From CAVVKW01 sp963761705 (lineage in GTDB: Bacteria > Verrucomicrobiota > Verrucomicrobiia > Chthoniobacterales > JAATET01), in the NCBI GenBank assembly GCA_963761705.1, contig CAVXHK010000003.1, positions 644,060-708,059 of the forward strand: a stretch of 64,000 nt of DNA. Direction: 5' to 3'. The position numbers were made by a program, and so were the translations under genes. The notes under the pieces are model-generated. The model searched no databases. It was not told the origin of the DNA and saw only the letters and a list, made by a program, of their open reading frames with translations. Shown here in pieces: positions 53,571-62,460 of the stretch; the stretch's first letter is position 1, and each line of letters opens with the position of its first letter.

Positions 53571-54959
53571 ATGATTCTGGCGTTGGACATCGGGACGTCG
53601 TCGTGTCGTGCGGCGGTGTTTGGTGACGACGGTGTGCGTGTCGCTGGGTCGATGGCTCAGCGAGGCTACCGGCTGGAGACGGATGCGGATGGGAAGGCCG
53701 TACTGAACCCGGTGGAACTCCTTGAGGCGGTGCGGTATTGCGCGGACGTGGCTGGGACGGGAGTTGGAGACGTGCGGGGGGTCGGTATGTCATGTTTCTG
53801 GCACAGTCTGGTGGGCGTTGATTCCGGCGGCCGGGCGATGACGCCGATCTACACGTGGGCGGATTCGCGGTGCCGGGAAGATTCTGAGCGGTTGCGGGCC
53901 GAGCTGGATGAGCGGACGATCCACGCTGAGACGGGCTGCATGCTTCGCGCTTCTTTCTGGCCGGCGAAGCTCCGGTGGTTGCGGCGGACGGAGCCGGGCA
54001 CGTTCGCCAGTGTCGATCGGTGGATCTCCCCGGCCGAGTGGTTGCAGTGGCAACTTACGGGTGTCGCGACCTGCGCAGTCGGGATGGCGACCGGAACGGG
54101 GTTGTTTGATCCGACAAGCGGGCGTTGGAGTGAGCGCATGTTGGAGGCATGCGGCATCGGGGTCGCCCAGCTGCTCCCGGTGTCCGATGCGCCTACGGAG
54201 TGGCGAGGCGGTGAATTTTTCCCGGGGATCGGCGACGGCGCGGCGAGTAATCTCGGTTCGGGGGCCACGCGGCCGGGGCGGGCGGCGATCAATTTCGGAA
54301 CGAGTGCGGCCCTGCGGGTGATGCGGGAAGGGATCGAGGTCCGGGCACCGTTCGGACTGTTCGCCTACCGGGTCGATGCTCGGCGGTATCTGGTCGGCGG
54401 TGCCGTGAGCAACGCCGGGAATCTGTTCGCTTGGTGCGGGCGGGAATTTCGGCTGCCGGGAGACGCGGAGCTCGAGGTTGCGATGCGGTCGCGAGTCACG
54501 CCGGAACACGGTCTGTCGGTGTTGCCATTTTGGAACGCCGAGCGCGCACCGCATTGGAACGAGGACGACGCGGGATCGATCGTCGGCATCCGGCAAGCAA
54601 CGACCGCTTTGGACCTCACGCAGGCAATCCAGGAAGCGACCTTTTACCGGATGGCCGCCGTTGCAGAATCCATGTCGGAACGAATGATGTGGATCGTCGC
54701 GGGAGGCATCCTTAAATCGGGCTCGGCGATGACGCGCCTGGCGAATGTGCTGGGGCAACCGATCTACGCAAATCCGGAGCCGGAAGCGTCGTTGCGGGGT
54801 GCGGCGGTCTTCGCCTTGGAGAAATGCGGCGTCGAGCCGGTCGAGCAGATTTTCAGTGAGCCCGTTGAACCGGAGCCGGAGATCCACGCCCGATACCTCG
54901 AAGAACGGCAACGGCAGCAACGGCTGGAAGATTTGATGAACAAGTGGGAGTGGCAATGA
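53571..54959 (+). CDS. FGGY-family carbohydrate kinase (gluconokinase-like)
   Basis: 462 residues from the ATG at 53571; a GTG at 53556 is also open, but GGGGG precedes the ATG. The N-terminal phosphate loop is LALDIGTSSCRAAVFG; the substrate-side motif is GMSCFWHSLVGVD and the second domain has INFGTSAALRVM and VGGAVSNAGNLFAWCG with WIVAGGILKSG. FGGY kinases phosphorylate sugars or sugar acids; this subgroup is most like gluconokinase or xylulokinase relatives. It follows the LarA-like gene by 39 bp, suggesting epimerise-then-phosphorylate use of a sugar acid. Its stop overlaps the queE start. Confidence 0.9.
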   Translation: MILALDIGTSSCRAAVFGDDGVRVAGSMAQRGYRLETDADGKAVLNPVELLEAVRYCADVAGTGVGDVRGVGMSCFWHSLVGVDSGGRAMTPIYTWADSRCREDSERLRAELDERTIHAETGCMLRASFWPAKLRWLRRTEPGTFASVDRWISPAEWLQWQLTGVATCAVGMATGTGLFDPTSGRWSERMLEACGIGVAQLLPVSDAPTEWRGGEFFPGIGDGAASNLGSGATRPGRAAINFGTSAALRVMREGIEVRAPFGLFAYRVDARRYLVGGAVSNAGNLFAWCGREFRLPGDAELEVAMRSRVTPEHGLSVLPFWNAERAPHWNEDDAGSIVGIRQATTALDLTQAIQEATFYRMAAVAESMSERMMWIVAGGILKSGSAMTRLANVLGQPIYANPEPEASLRGAAVFALEKCGVEPVEQIFSEPVEPEPEIHARYLEERQRQQRLEDLMNKWEWQ

Positions 54960-55600
54960 ACTTGACGGTCAACGAAATCTATCTCTCCGTCCAAGGTGAG
55001 AGCACGTGGGCTGGGTTGCCGTGTGTCTTTGTGCGACTGACGTTTTGCGACCTCCGCTGCACTTATTGCGACACCGAGTATGCTTTCTACAAGGGCGATA
55101 AGCGGACGGTGGATGACATCGCTGCGGAGGTGCTTGCGACCGGGTGTCCGCTGGTCGAGATCACGGGAGGCGAGCCGCTGCTCCAAAAAAACGTACTTCC
55201 TTTGATGGCTCGCCTCTGCGACGAGGGCCGGCAGGTGCTCATCGAGACGAGCGGGGCGCATGACATATCCGTCATCGATCCGCGGGTGCATCGGATCATG
55301 GATTTCAAAACGCCGTCGAGCGGCGAGGTCGCGCGGAATCTGACCTCAAACGTCGTGCATCTGGCGAAACGGGACGAGGTGAAGTTCGTGATCGGATCAC
55401 GGGAGGATTACGAGTGGACGCGGGATCAGATGCGGGAGCATGGATTGGCCGCGCGGGTGGGGGCGGTGTTATTGAGTCCGGTTTTCGGGAGCGTCGATCC
55501 GCGGGACATCGTGGCCTGGATGCTGGATGATCGATTGGAGGCGCGGTTCCAGCTGCAGATGCACAAATTCATCTGGGACCCGAAGAAAACCGGGGTTTGA
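54956..55600 (+). CDS. queE: 7-carboxy-7-deazaguanine synthase (QueE), radical SAM
   Basis: 214 residues. The CX3CX2C cluster is C31/C35/C38 (FCDLRCTYCDTEYAF), preceded by the QueE-typical VNEIYLSVQGESTWAGLPCV, and followed by VEITGGEPLLQ for SAM. It rearranges 6-carboxytetrahydropterin to CDG, an intermediate of preQ0/queuosine. I start at the ATG at 54956 (4-bp overlap with the kinase stop). It precedes queD by 31 bp. Confidence 0.96.
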   Translation: MNLTVNEIYLSVQGESTWAGLPCVFVRLTFCDLRCTYCDTEYAFYKGDKRTVDDIAAEVLATGCPLVEITGGEPLLQKNVLPLMARLCDEGRQVLIETSGAHDISVIDPRVHRIMDFKTPSSGEVARNLTSNVVHLAKRDEVKFVIGSREDYEWTRDQMREHGLAARVGAVLLSPVFGSVDPRDIVAWMLDDRLEARFQLQMHKFIWDPKKTGV

Positions 55601-55631
55601 GCATTCCAATTCAGAAACGTAAGATCGGACC

Positions 55632-55994
55632 ATGAAGGCGACGTTGGTGAAGGATTTTCGGTTCGAGTCGGCGCAGACTCTGCCGAACGCGGGGGCAGGG
55701 CATAAGTGCGGGAAGATGCATGGACACAGTTTCCTCGTGGAGATCTCGATCACGGGCGAGGTGAATCCGGAAACGGGCTGGATCTACGACCACGCGCGGA
55801 TTTCGCGGGTGATGAATCCGCTGGTCGAGTTGATGGATCACGCTTACCTGAACGAAATCGAAGGTTTGGAGAACCCGACGATTGAGCTGATGGCCGCTTG
55901 GTTCTGGGAGCGGCTCGCCCCGGGCCTGCCGGGCCTGAGCGAGATCGTCATCCACGAGACGCCGACGGCGCGGGTGCGCTACCGGGGAGAGTAG
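55632..55994 (+). CDS. queD: 6-carboxy-5,6,7,8-tetrahydropterin synthase (QueD) with a His-to-Gln change
   Basis: 120 residues, nearly the E. coli length. It has HKCGKMHGHSF with the catalytic Cys (C26) and two zinc histidines (H30, H32), ETGWIYDHARI, MDHAYLNEIEGLENPT and the terminal Glu motif HETPTARVRYRGE. The first zinc-ligand His of classical QueD (FEAAH) is Gln here (FESAQ, Q15). Its product feeds QueE just upstream, and FolE2 supplies its substrate. The last 47 bp overlap the 3' end of the convergent DUF3857 gene. Confidence 0.93.
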   Translation: MKATLVKDFRFESAQTLPNAGAGHKCGKMHGHSFLVEISITGEVNPETGWIYDHARISRVMNPLVELMDHAYLNEIEGLENPTIELMAAWFWERLAPGLPGLSEIVIHETPTARVRYRGE

Positions 55995-58647
55995 GGACGC
56001 AGTGGCGTCGAAACGTTGCCTTCACCCGGCGCGATTTCAGCATGTAGGCGGTCCAAACGGCGAAGCTGATTAAGCTGAATCCCAATTCCGCAAAGTCGTC
56101 GGCCTCCGATCCGAATCCGTCGAGCATGAGGCGCGGATAAATGACGACGTGAGCGAGGTAGACGTTCGTGGCCGCCGCCACGGCGATGTAGGCGGCTGGA
56201 AAAATCCGGTAGCGACCGAGGAACAACGGGATGAGCGCGACGTGGAAGAAAAAAAGAGTGAGGAGCCCGGCGATCACACTGAAGTAAAAGCCCGCGTGCG
56301 CGAGGGTTTCGCCATTCCAGCCTTCCGCGGTGAAGGCATCCCATTGGTGCTGGTTGAGCGCCGAGACGATCTCGGGTCCGACCTCGGGAATCATGACCGC
56401 CGGGGAGACGACGACGCCGAACCCAACGAGAAAGAGCCAGCCCCGCAGACCGACGAGCCGGGAATTCACCGGTTCCGCGAGCGGTGGGGGTGGTCTCGGG
56501 TCAGTGCGGAACAACCGCCAAATTCCGAAGGCGCAGCCGATGGTGATCGCGAGAAGGAGCGCTGCCACGATGGGACTGAACTTCCAGGGTCCGTTTTCGT
56601 CCAGCCGCCGGTCCGAGGAGAGGGAGAACCAGATCGCGTCCCAACTCTTGCGAGCGGCGGCCTGGTAGGCTGCCGTATCGGCGGCAGGAACTGAGCGGAC
56701 GAGGCCTCGGTAGTGGGCGTCGATTTCGACCGTTTGGTTCCGGGTTTTGGTGACGTAAGAAAAGTCGAACCACGCGTTACGGACTCGGAAATCCGACTCG
56801 TCGCTCGGCCATTCCTCGGGGAGGTTGATTCGCGTTTGGAACTCGAAGTCGCGTGGCCAGGGAAGCTCGTAGGGCCACTCGCGTTTCGATTGAGCCGGCC
56901 AATTCAGTTGGTTTTCGAGTTCCGGCTGATGAAAATCCGCCCTACGAATCATGGGATCGTCCGCGTCGTCTACCCAGAATGACGCGATTTCGTAGGATTC
57001 GCGGACGATGAGCGTGTTTGCATCCGTGTCGTCTTGGATCTCGAGTTCCGCGGTCGTCGTGACGTGGGGATAGTCTTTGGCGTAATAATTGAGGTAATCC
57101 TCCTGGACCTGGCGGGCACTTGATTCCCGTAGCCAGCGGCGCTTGCGTTCGGCTTGAGAGCCGGTCGAGGTGGTGACGATGGTCATCACGGCCGGATCGT
57201 CGCTTGAGGTCGGGGGGACGTTGAAGGTCTGGCGGACGTGGATTTTGCCGAGCGACGCGGGTCGCGGTTCGACTACGCACAGTTCGGTCTCGCCCGGTTT
57301 GATGCGCAGCCCGAAGCCGTAGGGTGGGATGTAGAGCTGATCGAGCGGGCCCCGCTGGAGCGGACGGGTGGGGTCGAGGAAGTAACTGGCGTTGGGGAGG
57401 ATGACCTCGGCGATGACGTGATTGAAGGCGTAGGGAGAAGGGAGCGCCTCGCGAACGCCACGTTGCCAGCGCGTATTGACGAGGATGGGGTGGACGGTGA
57501 TGCCGAGTCGCGCCAGCACGTTTCCGAAGAGATTGAGTTTCTCTTTGCAGTCGCCGAATCGCTGGCCGAAGACCTCGGCCGCCGGGCGGGGTTGGTGGGA
57601 GTTGACGCCCGTTTCGACGCCAAAGTAGCGGACCTCGTTTTGCACCCAAGCAAGGGCGGCAGAAACTTGTGCTTCCGTGGTCGGCAACCCGCCGATGCGG
57701 GTGATCTCCGCTTCGAGCGCTGGCGGTAAGGCTTGCTGGAAATCGTAGAGCGGGATCGCCCATTCGACAACCTCGCTCCAGCGGTTGAAGTCGCTGATCT
57801 CAATCCAAGGGTAGACGTTGATCCAGGGCGGAACGTCGTCTTCCGAGCGGATCACGGCGGGGGAACCGATCCGCCATTCGAGGAGATTTTCGGTGAGGGT
57901 CTCGGCGATGTCCGTCGCGTGCCGCCGCACGTGGAGGGGGCGAGTCGGATCGGTCTCGATCCGGTGGCGGATGGTCTCAATCGGCTCGTCGAAGCCGACC
58001 TCGAGCGAATCGTAGAAGTGTCCACCCATCACCGGATTCGCGCCGGTTCGGGTGAAGGAGTAGCAGATCACGTCGCCGACCCGCACATCGGGGAGGCGAA
58101 CGATCACGGTGATGCGGCCATCGAGGATGAAGTTGTCGAGGTCGGTTTCTCGCTGGAGCGTCGAAACGAGGTCCGGCTCCAACCGTTGAGTCCACGTGCC
58201 GTCGCGCAGGACGTCGACCTTGTGGAGAGCGAGGGTTTCGTATTCAGGATCGATGACGATGCGGATCTCAGAACCGTGCTGGACGCCGGTCTCGTTGACG
58301 ATGTGGCGGGCGAATTGACCGTAGGACTCCTCGGTAGCCTGCCGAATGAATTCGTCGGTGAGGAAATAGTAGATCCCGTTCGCGAGTTCGTTGGTTGGGC
58401 TGGAGACCGGGACCGTGCATGGGAGCGGGGTGGCCCACGATGGTTCGGGGGCGATGGTGTAGATCTCCGCGAAGCTGCTGTTGACGATCGCAATGAGCGT
58501 CCCGGCGACGAGTGAAGTCACCGTCCGCGCCCGGCCGCGCGGTCGAGGTTGTTCGTGGCTGCGGAGGTCACGACGCTCTGACGAGAGGGTCTTCTTCCGT
58601 CGACTCCTCCGATCGGGACCTGACATTTCGTGGAGATCTTGGGTCAT
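55948..58647 (-). CDS. DUF3857/transglutaminase-like membrane protein
   Basis: 899 residues. N-terminal basic segment and signal anchor (about 41-60: RTVTSLVAGTLIAIVNSSFA), DUF3857 beta domain (about 90-300), and a transglutaminase-like core with WVQNEVRYFGVETGVNSHQP and FGQRFGDCKEKLNLFGNVLA containing the nucleophile Cys (GDCK) plus a candidate His in YAFNHVIAEV. After a beta-rich region come four membrane helices near the C-terminus (from about 690: FSPIVAALLLAITIGCAFGI). The domain set is common in Bacteroidetes and PVC bacteria; protease-like or cross-linking activity is unproven. It overlaps queD convergently by 47 bp. Confidence 0.88.
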   Translation of the reverse strand: MTQDLHEMSGPDRRSRRKKTLSSERRDLRSHEQPRPRGRARTVTSLVAGTLIAIVNSSFAEIYTIAPEPSWATPLPCTVPVSSPTNELANGIYYFLTDEFIRQATEESYGQFARHIVNETGVQHGSEIRIVIDPEYETLALHKVDVLRDGTWTQRLEPDLVSTLQRETDLDNFILDGRITVIVRLPDVRVGDVICYSFTRTGANPVMGGHFYDSLEVGFDEPIETIRHRIETDPTRPLHVRRHATDIAETLTENLLEWRIGSPAVIRSEDDVPPWINVYPWIEISDFNRWSEVVEWAIPLYDFQQALPPALEAEITRIGGLPTTEAQVSAALAWVQNEVRYFGVETGVNSHQPRPAAEVFGQRFGDCKEKLNLFGNVLARLGITVHPILVNTRWQRGVREALPSPYAFNHVIAEVILPNASYFLDPTRPLQRGPLDQLYIPPYGFGLRIKPGETELCVVEPRPASLGKIHVRQTFNVPPTSSDDPAVMTIVTTSTGSQAERKRRWLRESSARQVQEDYLNYYAKDYPHVTTTAELEIQDDTDANTLIVRESYEIASFWVDDADDPMIRRADFHQPELENQLNWPAQSKREWPYELPWPRDFEFQTRINLPEEWPSDESDFRVRNAWFDFSYVTKTRNQTVEIDAHYRGLVRSVPAADTAAYQAAARKSWDAIWFSLSSDRRLDENGPWKFSPIVAALLLAITIGCAFGIWRLFRTDPRPPPPLAEPVNSRLVGLRGWLFLVGFGVVVSPAVMIPEVGPEIVSALNQHQWDAFTAEGWNGETLAHAGFYFSVIAGLLTLFFFHVALIPLFLGRYRIFPAAYIAVAAATNVYLAHVVIYPRLMLDGFGSEADDFAELGFSLISFAVWTAYMLKSRRVKATFRRHCVPTLPGSAPAPSASRG

Positions 58648-58658
58648 TTGGGCAGAGA

Positions 58659-58689
58659 AAAAGCCGGTCGCGTGGCGCGACCGGCTTTT
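58659..58689 (-). terminator. Intrinsic terminator after the glutaredoxin gene
   Basis: A perfect 14-bp stem (58659-58672 with 58676-58689) with a 3-base loop. The stem reads AAAAGCCGGTCGCG on one side, so T-runs flank it on either strand. It lies 25 bp beyond the glutaredoxin-like stop and just upstream of the DUF3857 start, separating the two units. Confidence 0.85.
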
Positions 58690-58714
58690 CTGATTTGGTG
58701 GTCTTAGAGCTGAG

Positions 58715-59050
58715 TTACAGCTTCATGCGAACCATGGCCTCGTGCTCTTCGTCGGTGCAGGGGGCGTTGAGCGGGACGCTCGTGGCCTTGTCGCTGTTGC
58801 CGACGAGGTCTTTCTCGTTGAGGTAGGCCTCAAGTTCTTCGCCGCTGATGTCGGCGACCATCTCGCCGTTGACCTCGACGCAGGGGGAGAGCGGTTGACC
58901 GCTCCGCTGCTCCATCTCCCAGCGAAACGCTGGGTTCTGGATGATGTCTTTCTCCGTGTAGGGGAGGTCGTATTTGGCGAGGACGGCGCGGACGCCGGCA
59001 CTCCAGCCACAGGTGGTCTTCAGGTAAGCGGTGATTTCTGGTTTTGCCAT
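58715..59050 (-). CDS. Glutaredoxin-like protein (CGWS motif)
   Basis: 111 residues with a thioredoxin fold: EITAYLKTTCGWSAGVRAVL at the N-terminus and a cis-Pro region (GQPLSPCVEVNGEMVADISG). The active-site motif CGWS has a single Cys, as in monothiol glutaredoxins, although CGWS is unusual compared with CPYC or CGFS. It could be glutathione-linked or have another thiol role. It lies 41 bp after rpsA and has its own downstream terminator. Confidence 0.88.
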   Translation of the reverse strand: MAKPEITAYLKTTCGWSAGVRAVLAKYDLPYTEKDIIQNPAFRWEMEQRSGQPLSPCVEVNGEMVADISGEELEAYLNEKDLVGNSDKATSVPLNAPCTDEEHEAMVRMKL

Positions 59051-59091
59051 GGTGTGTGTAGTTACGCGTGGAGTTCGTGGATCGCGAACGA

Positions 59092-60777
59092 TTAGTTCTT
59101 TCCTTCGCCCGGACGATATTCCTCCTGGGCGATCTGGAAGGCGGCTGCGAGTCCGACGAGATCCTCGCCGGGCTTGACGCCTTCGAACGCAGCGCTCTCC
59201 TTCTCGACGTCTTCCATCGAGTAGTTGGCTGCCTTGATCGAGAGGCCGATGCGCCGATCGTTTTTGTCTATCTTGATGACGCGGCTTTCGACTTCGTCGC
59301 CGACCTTGAGGATGTCCTTAACCTTCTCAACGTGATCTTCGCTGAGCTGCGAGATGTGGACGAGGCCATCGATGTTGCCTTCGAGCTGCACGAACGCACC
59401 GAAGTTGGCGAGTTTCGAGACGGTGCCCTTGACGAGATCGCCGATCTTGAACTGACCTTCGATGTCCTTCCATGGATCGCCTTCGAGTTGTTTGACACCG
59501 AGGCTGATGCGCTGGTTGGCCTTGTCGATATCGATGACGACGGCTTCGACCGGATCGCCTTTTTTGAGGATCTCGGACGGGTGGTTGATCTTGCGGGTCC
59601 AGCTGATGTCAGACACGTGGACCATGCCGTCGATGCCTTCTTCGAGTTCGATGAACGCGCCGTAGGCGGTCATGTTGCGGACCTCGCCGGAGACCTGCTT
59701 GCCGATCATGTAACGGGATTCGATCTCGTCCCACGGGTTCGGTTCGAGCTGACGGACGCCGAGGGAGATCTTCTGCTCACCGGTGTTGACTCCGAGGACG
59801 ATGGCTTCGACTTCTTGGCCGAGTTCGAGCACGTCGGACGGGCGAGCGATGCGCTTGGTCCACGAGAGTTCGGAAACGTGGATGAGGCCTTCGACGCCCT
59901 CCTCGATTTCCACGAACGCGCCGTAGGGCATGAGGTTGGTGACCTTGCCACTAACGGTCTGGCCAACGGGGAAGCGCTCTTCGATTTTCTCCCAAGGATT
60001 GGACTGGGTCTGCTTGAGGCCGAGGGAGACGCGCTCTTTGTCCTTGTTGATGTCGAGGATGACGAGTTCGAGGTTGTCACCGATGTTGACCATCTCAGAC
60101 GGATGGTTGAGGCGGGCCCACGACATGTCGGTGATGTGGAGGAGTCCGTCGATGCCGTCGAGGTCGATGAACGCACCGAAGTCGGTGATGTTCTTGACGC
60201 TGCCGGAGACCATGTCGCCGATGTTGACGGACTCGAGGAACTTCCCGCGCTTCTCGGAGCGCTCGGCTTCGATGATCTCGCGGCGGCTGAGCACGACATT
60301 TTTGCGGTCCTCGTTGATCTTGACGATCTTGAAGTCGTACGTGTTGCCGACGAACTGCGTGAGGTCGCGCGGCGGGATGATATCGATCTGCGAGGCGGGC
60401 AAGAACGACTCCACGCCGACGTTAACGGTGAGGCCGCCTTTGACGACTGCCTTGACCTTGCCTTTGATGAGACCGCCGTCTTCGTAAACTTTGACGATCT
60501 TCTCCCAGTTCTGGCGCTGGGCGGCTTTTTCCTTCGAGAGGACGACCATGCCCTCGTCGTTTTCAAGGCGAACGAGGAGGACCTCGATTTCGTCGCCGAC
60601 TTCGACCTCTTCGGGGTCTTCGAATTCACTGGCGGGGATGACGCCTTCGGATTTCCAGCCGATGTCGATGAGGAATTCGCGAGAACGGATTTCGAGCACG
60701 TGCCCGTTGACGATGCTGCCTTCCTTGTAATTCTTGATTGAATTGGTAAGGAGGTCTTGCAGGGATACTTCTGCCAT
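59092..60777 (-). CDS. rpsA: 30S ribosomal protein S1
   Basis: 561 residues, the full six-domain form. S1 OB-folds repeat about every 85 residues, each with a motif such as VNIGDMVSGSVKNITDFGAF, GQTVSGKVTNLMPYGAFVEI and GKQVSGEVRNMTAYGAFIEL. S1 unwinds mRNA and recruits it to the 30S subunit. That is relevant here because many genes in this window lack Shine-Dalgarno sites. The start MAEVSLQDLLTNS at 60777 is the only sensible one. An approximately 200-bp leader precedes it. Confidence 0.97.
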   Translation of the reverse strand: MAEVSLQDLLTNSIKNYKEGSIVNGHVLEIRSREFLIDIGWKSEGVIPASEFEDPEEVEVGDEIEVLLVRLENDEGMVVLSKEKAAQRQNWEKIVKVYEDGGLIKGKVKAVVKGGLTVNVGVESFLPASQIDIIPPRDLTQFVGNTYDFKIVKINEDRKNVVLSRREIIEAERSEKRGKFLESVNIGDMVSGSVKNITDFGAFIDLDGIDGLLHITDMSWARLNHPSEMVNIGDNLELVILDINKDKERVSLGLKQTQSNPWEKIEERFPVGQTVSGKVTNLMPYGAFVEIEEGVEGLIHVSELSWTKRIARPSDVLELGQEVEAIVLGVNTGEQKISLGVRQLEPNPWDEIESRYMIGKQVSGEVRNMTAYGAFIELEEGIDGMVHVSDISWTRKINHPSEILKKGDPVEAVVIDIDKANQRISLGVKQLEGDPWKDIEGQFKIGDLVKGTVSKLANFGAFVQLEGNIDGLVHISQLSEDHVEKVKDILKVGDEVESRVIKIDKNDRRIGLSIKAANYSMEDVEKESAAFEGVKPGEDLVGLAAAFQIAQEEYRPGEGKN

Positions 60778-61807
60778 AAGGATGGTTGAGGTTGATTAAG
60801 TTGAAACCACGCTGCCGAGTTGAACTCCGACCGGCATCAATGCGGGTCGGCGGCTGTGGCGGGACGACGAACGTAGTTGATTGCCAGGCTTGCGCAACGT
60901 TTTGTTTCGATGTGGCCTCCGTCACGCGAGCACTCGATCTTAAAAAAAGGCCCGCTCGTGACGACAGGCTGTAGAGTCGGAGGGTAGAGTAGGTCTCGGC
61001 GCCGGAGAGCTCCTACCTCCCAATCGACGCTTCCCCAACCGCAAAAGCTCTCCCAGATGCCTCATGAAATCGACCATTGCCCACCGTCATGCAACGTTCG
61101 GCGCTCCCCTACGTCAGTGTCATCTGCTCGGGTAAGGCTGCTCAAGAGCGGGGCATCCCCTGGCCTCATTCTTCCACTTTGGGAATTGTCGACATTCTGA
61201 AACGACTTGCATACAGCGTCGAGATTGTTGATTCAGGCTCGGGTTTGCCGGAGCGCTCGTGAAGGCAGACGGTTTTTGGAGAAGGAGACGACTTCTTGAG
61301 CGGGAAGGTCTGGCCAATCGTTGCTTCTAACAGGATCGGACGGTTCTCATGTTTGGCGAAATGCGACTTGCGCTGATCGCCAGCGAGCCGCTTCGAGGGC
61401 AAGGATAGAACGACTAGCAGGGCATGCTTCCGTGACACCGATTAAATTTTCTTGCTCCCGTAATCTCTGCAAGTTCGCCTGATCGCGCCAGGGGCTGAAT
61501 GTGCCGAGAAACGTCGATGTGCCGTGGGATTTCATCTGTTCCCGAATGAAGACGAAGAGGGCTGGCTGGAGGTCACGCTCTGAATTTCGAGACGCGCACC
61601 GAACTCTCTGAGCCCCAAAATTCAACGGACCTGCTTGGACCGACAAGGAGGCGGTTCGGGTGATTTCGCTCACGAAGAGAAGAATCTTCGCGGTTTGAAT
61701 GGCTGACCGCCGGTAATGGCGAACCGAGAGCCGAATTTGAGAGATGGCTTCGCGCCTGATGGTGTCGTTTTGCCCCGCCAAGGGTGGCACGGGATCGTGC
61801 GATCCTG
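60778..61807. other. Gene-poor region upstream of rpsA, degenerate mobile DNA
   Basis: About 1 kb without a gene I can support. The first 200 bp should hold the rpsA promoter and leader. From about 61,000 the composition drops in GC and short frames appear on both strands with no family similarity and no start context. It borders the IS256 remnant and probably represents decayed insertion DNA. Confidence 0.55.
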
Positions 61808-62460
61808 CGCCGTGTTAATCGCCATCGGCATCCGCTCGGGCGACGGCCAGCGCGCCATCCTCGGCGTCTCTGTCTCCCTTTCAGAAGCCGAGGTCCACTG
61901 GTGCGACTTCCTCTCCAGCCTCAAGGCCCGCGGGCTCGCTCGAACGGGATCGATCATCAGTGACGCTCACGAGGGCCTAAAAGCCGCCCTGACTGCCGTC
62001 TTCCCCACCAGCCCATGGAACCCGCTGCCAGTTCCATCACCAGCAGAACACTCAGGCTTACGTTCAGCGCCAGGACCTCAAAGAAGCCGTCGCCGACATC
62101 CGCTCGATCGTCTCCTGCCAGTCGCTGAGCGCAGCTCGTGATCAACTCGCTGTCATCGCCGCCAAACACGCCTCCACCGCTCCCAAGCTCTCCGCCTGGA
62201 TGGAATCCAACCTGCCCGAGGGCTTCACCGTATTCGCCTTCCCAGAACCCGTGCGCAAACGCCTGCGAACTTCCAACCTCTGCGAGGCTCTCAACAAAGC
62301 CATCCGAAGCCGAACTCCCGTCGCCGCCATCTTCCCCAACGAGGCCAGTTGCCTACGTCTGGTCTCAGCCATCCTCATGGAGATCTCCGAGGACTGGGAG
62401 TCCTCCAAAGCTTACCTCAACCCAGATCTCTTCTCATACCATCTCTCTAGATTAAAATGA
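61808..62460 (+). pseudogene. IS256-family (mutator type) transposase remnant
   Basis: C-terminal half of an IS256-type transposase. Recognisable pieces are VLIAIGIRSGDGQRAILGVS, LKARGLARTGSIISDAHEGL with KAALTAVFP, then after a frameshift RCQFHHQQNTQAYV and LCEALNKAIRSRTPVAAIFP. An extra C in the run at 62021-62023 breaks the frame. The N-terminal half (about 180 residues) is missing, so it is inactive. Its stop at 62460 overlaps the tail of the IS630 transposase gene on the other strand, suggesting one element landed at the end of the other. Confidence 0.85.

Noticed and set aside
59068..60741. 557-codon open frame opposite rpsA
   Set aside because: Shadow of the S1 repeats; repeated Val/Asp segments mirror the OB-fold repeats.
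61347..61790. Minus-strand frame of 147 codons upstream of the IS256 remnant
   Set aside because: No family similarity, no ribosome-binding site, and lies in degenerate mobile DNA.
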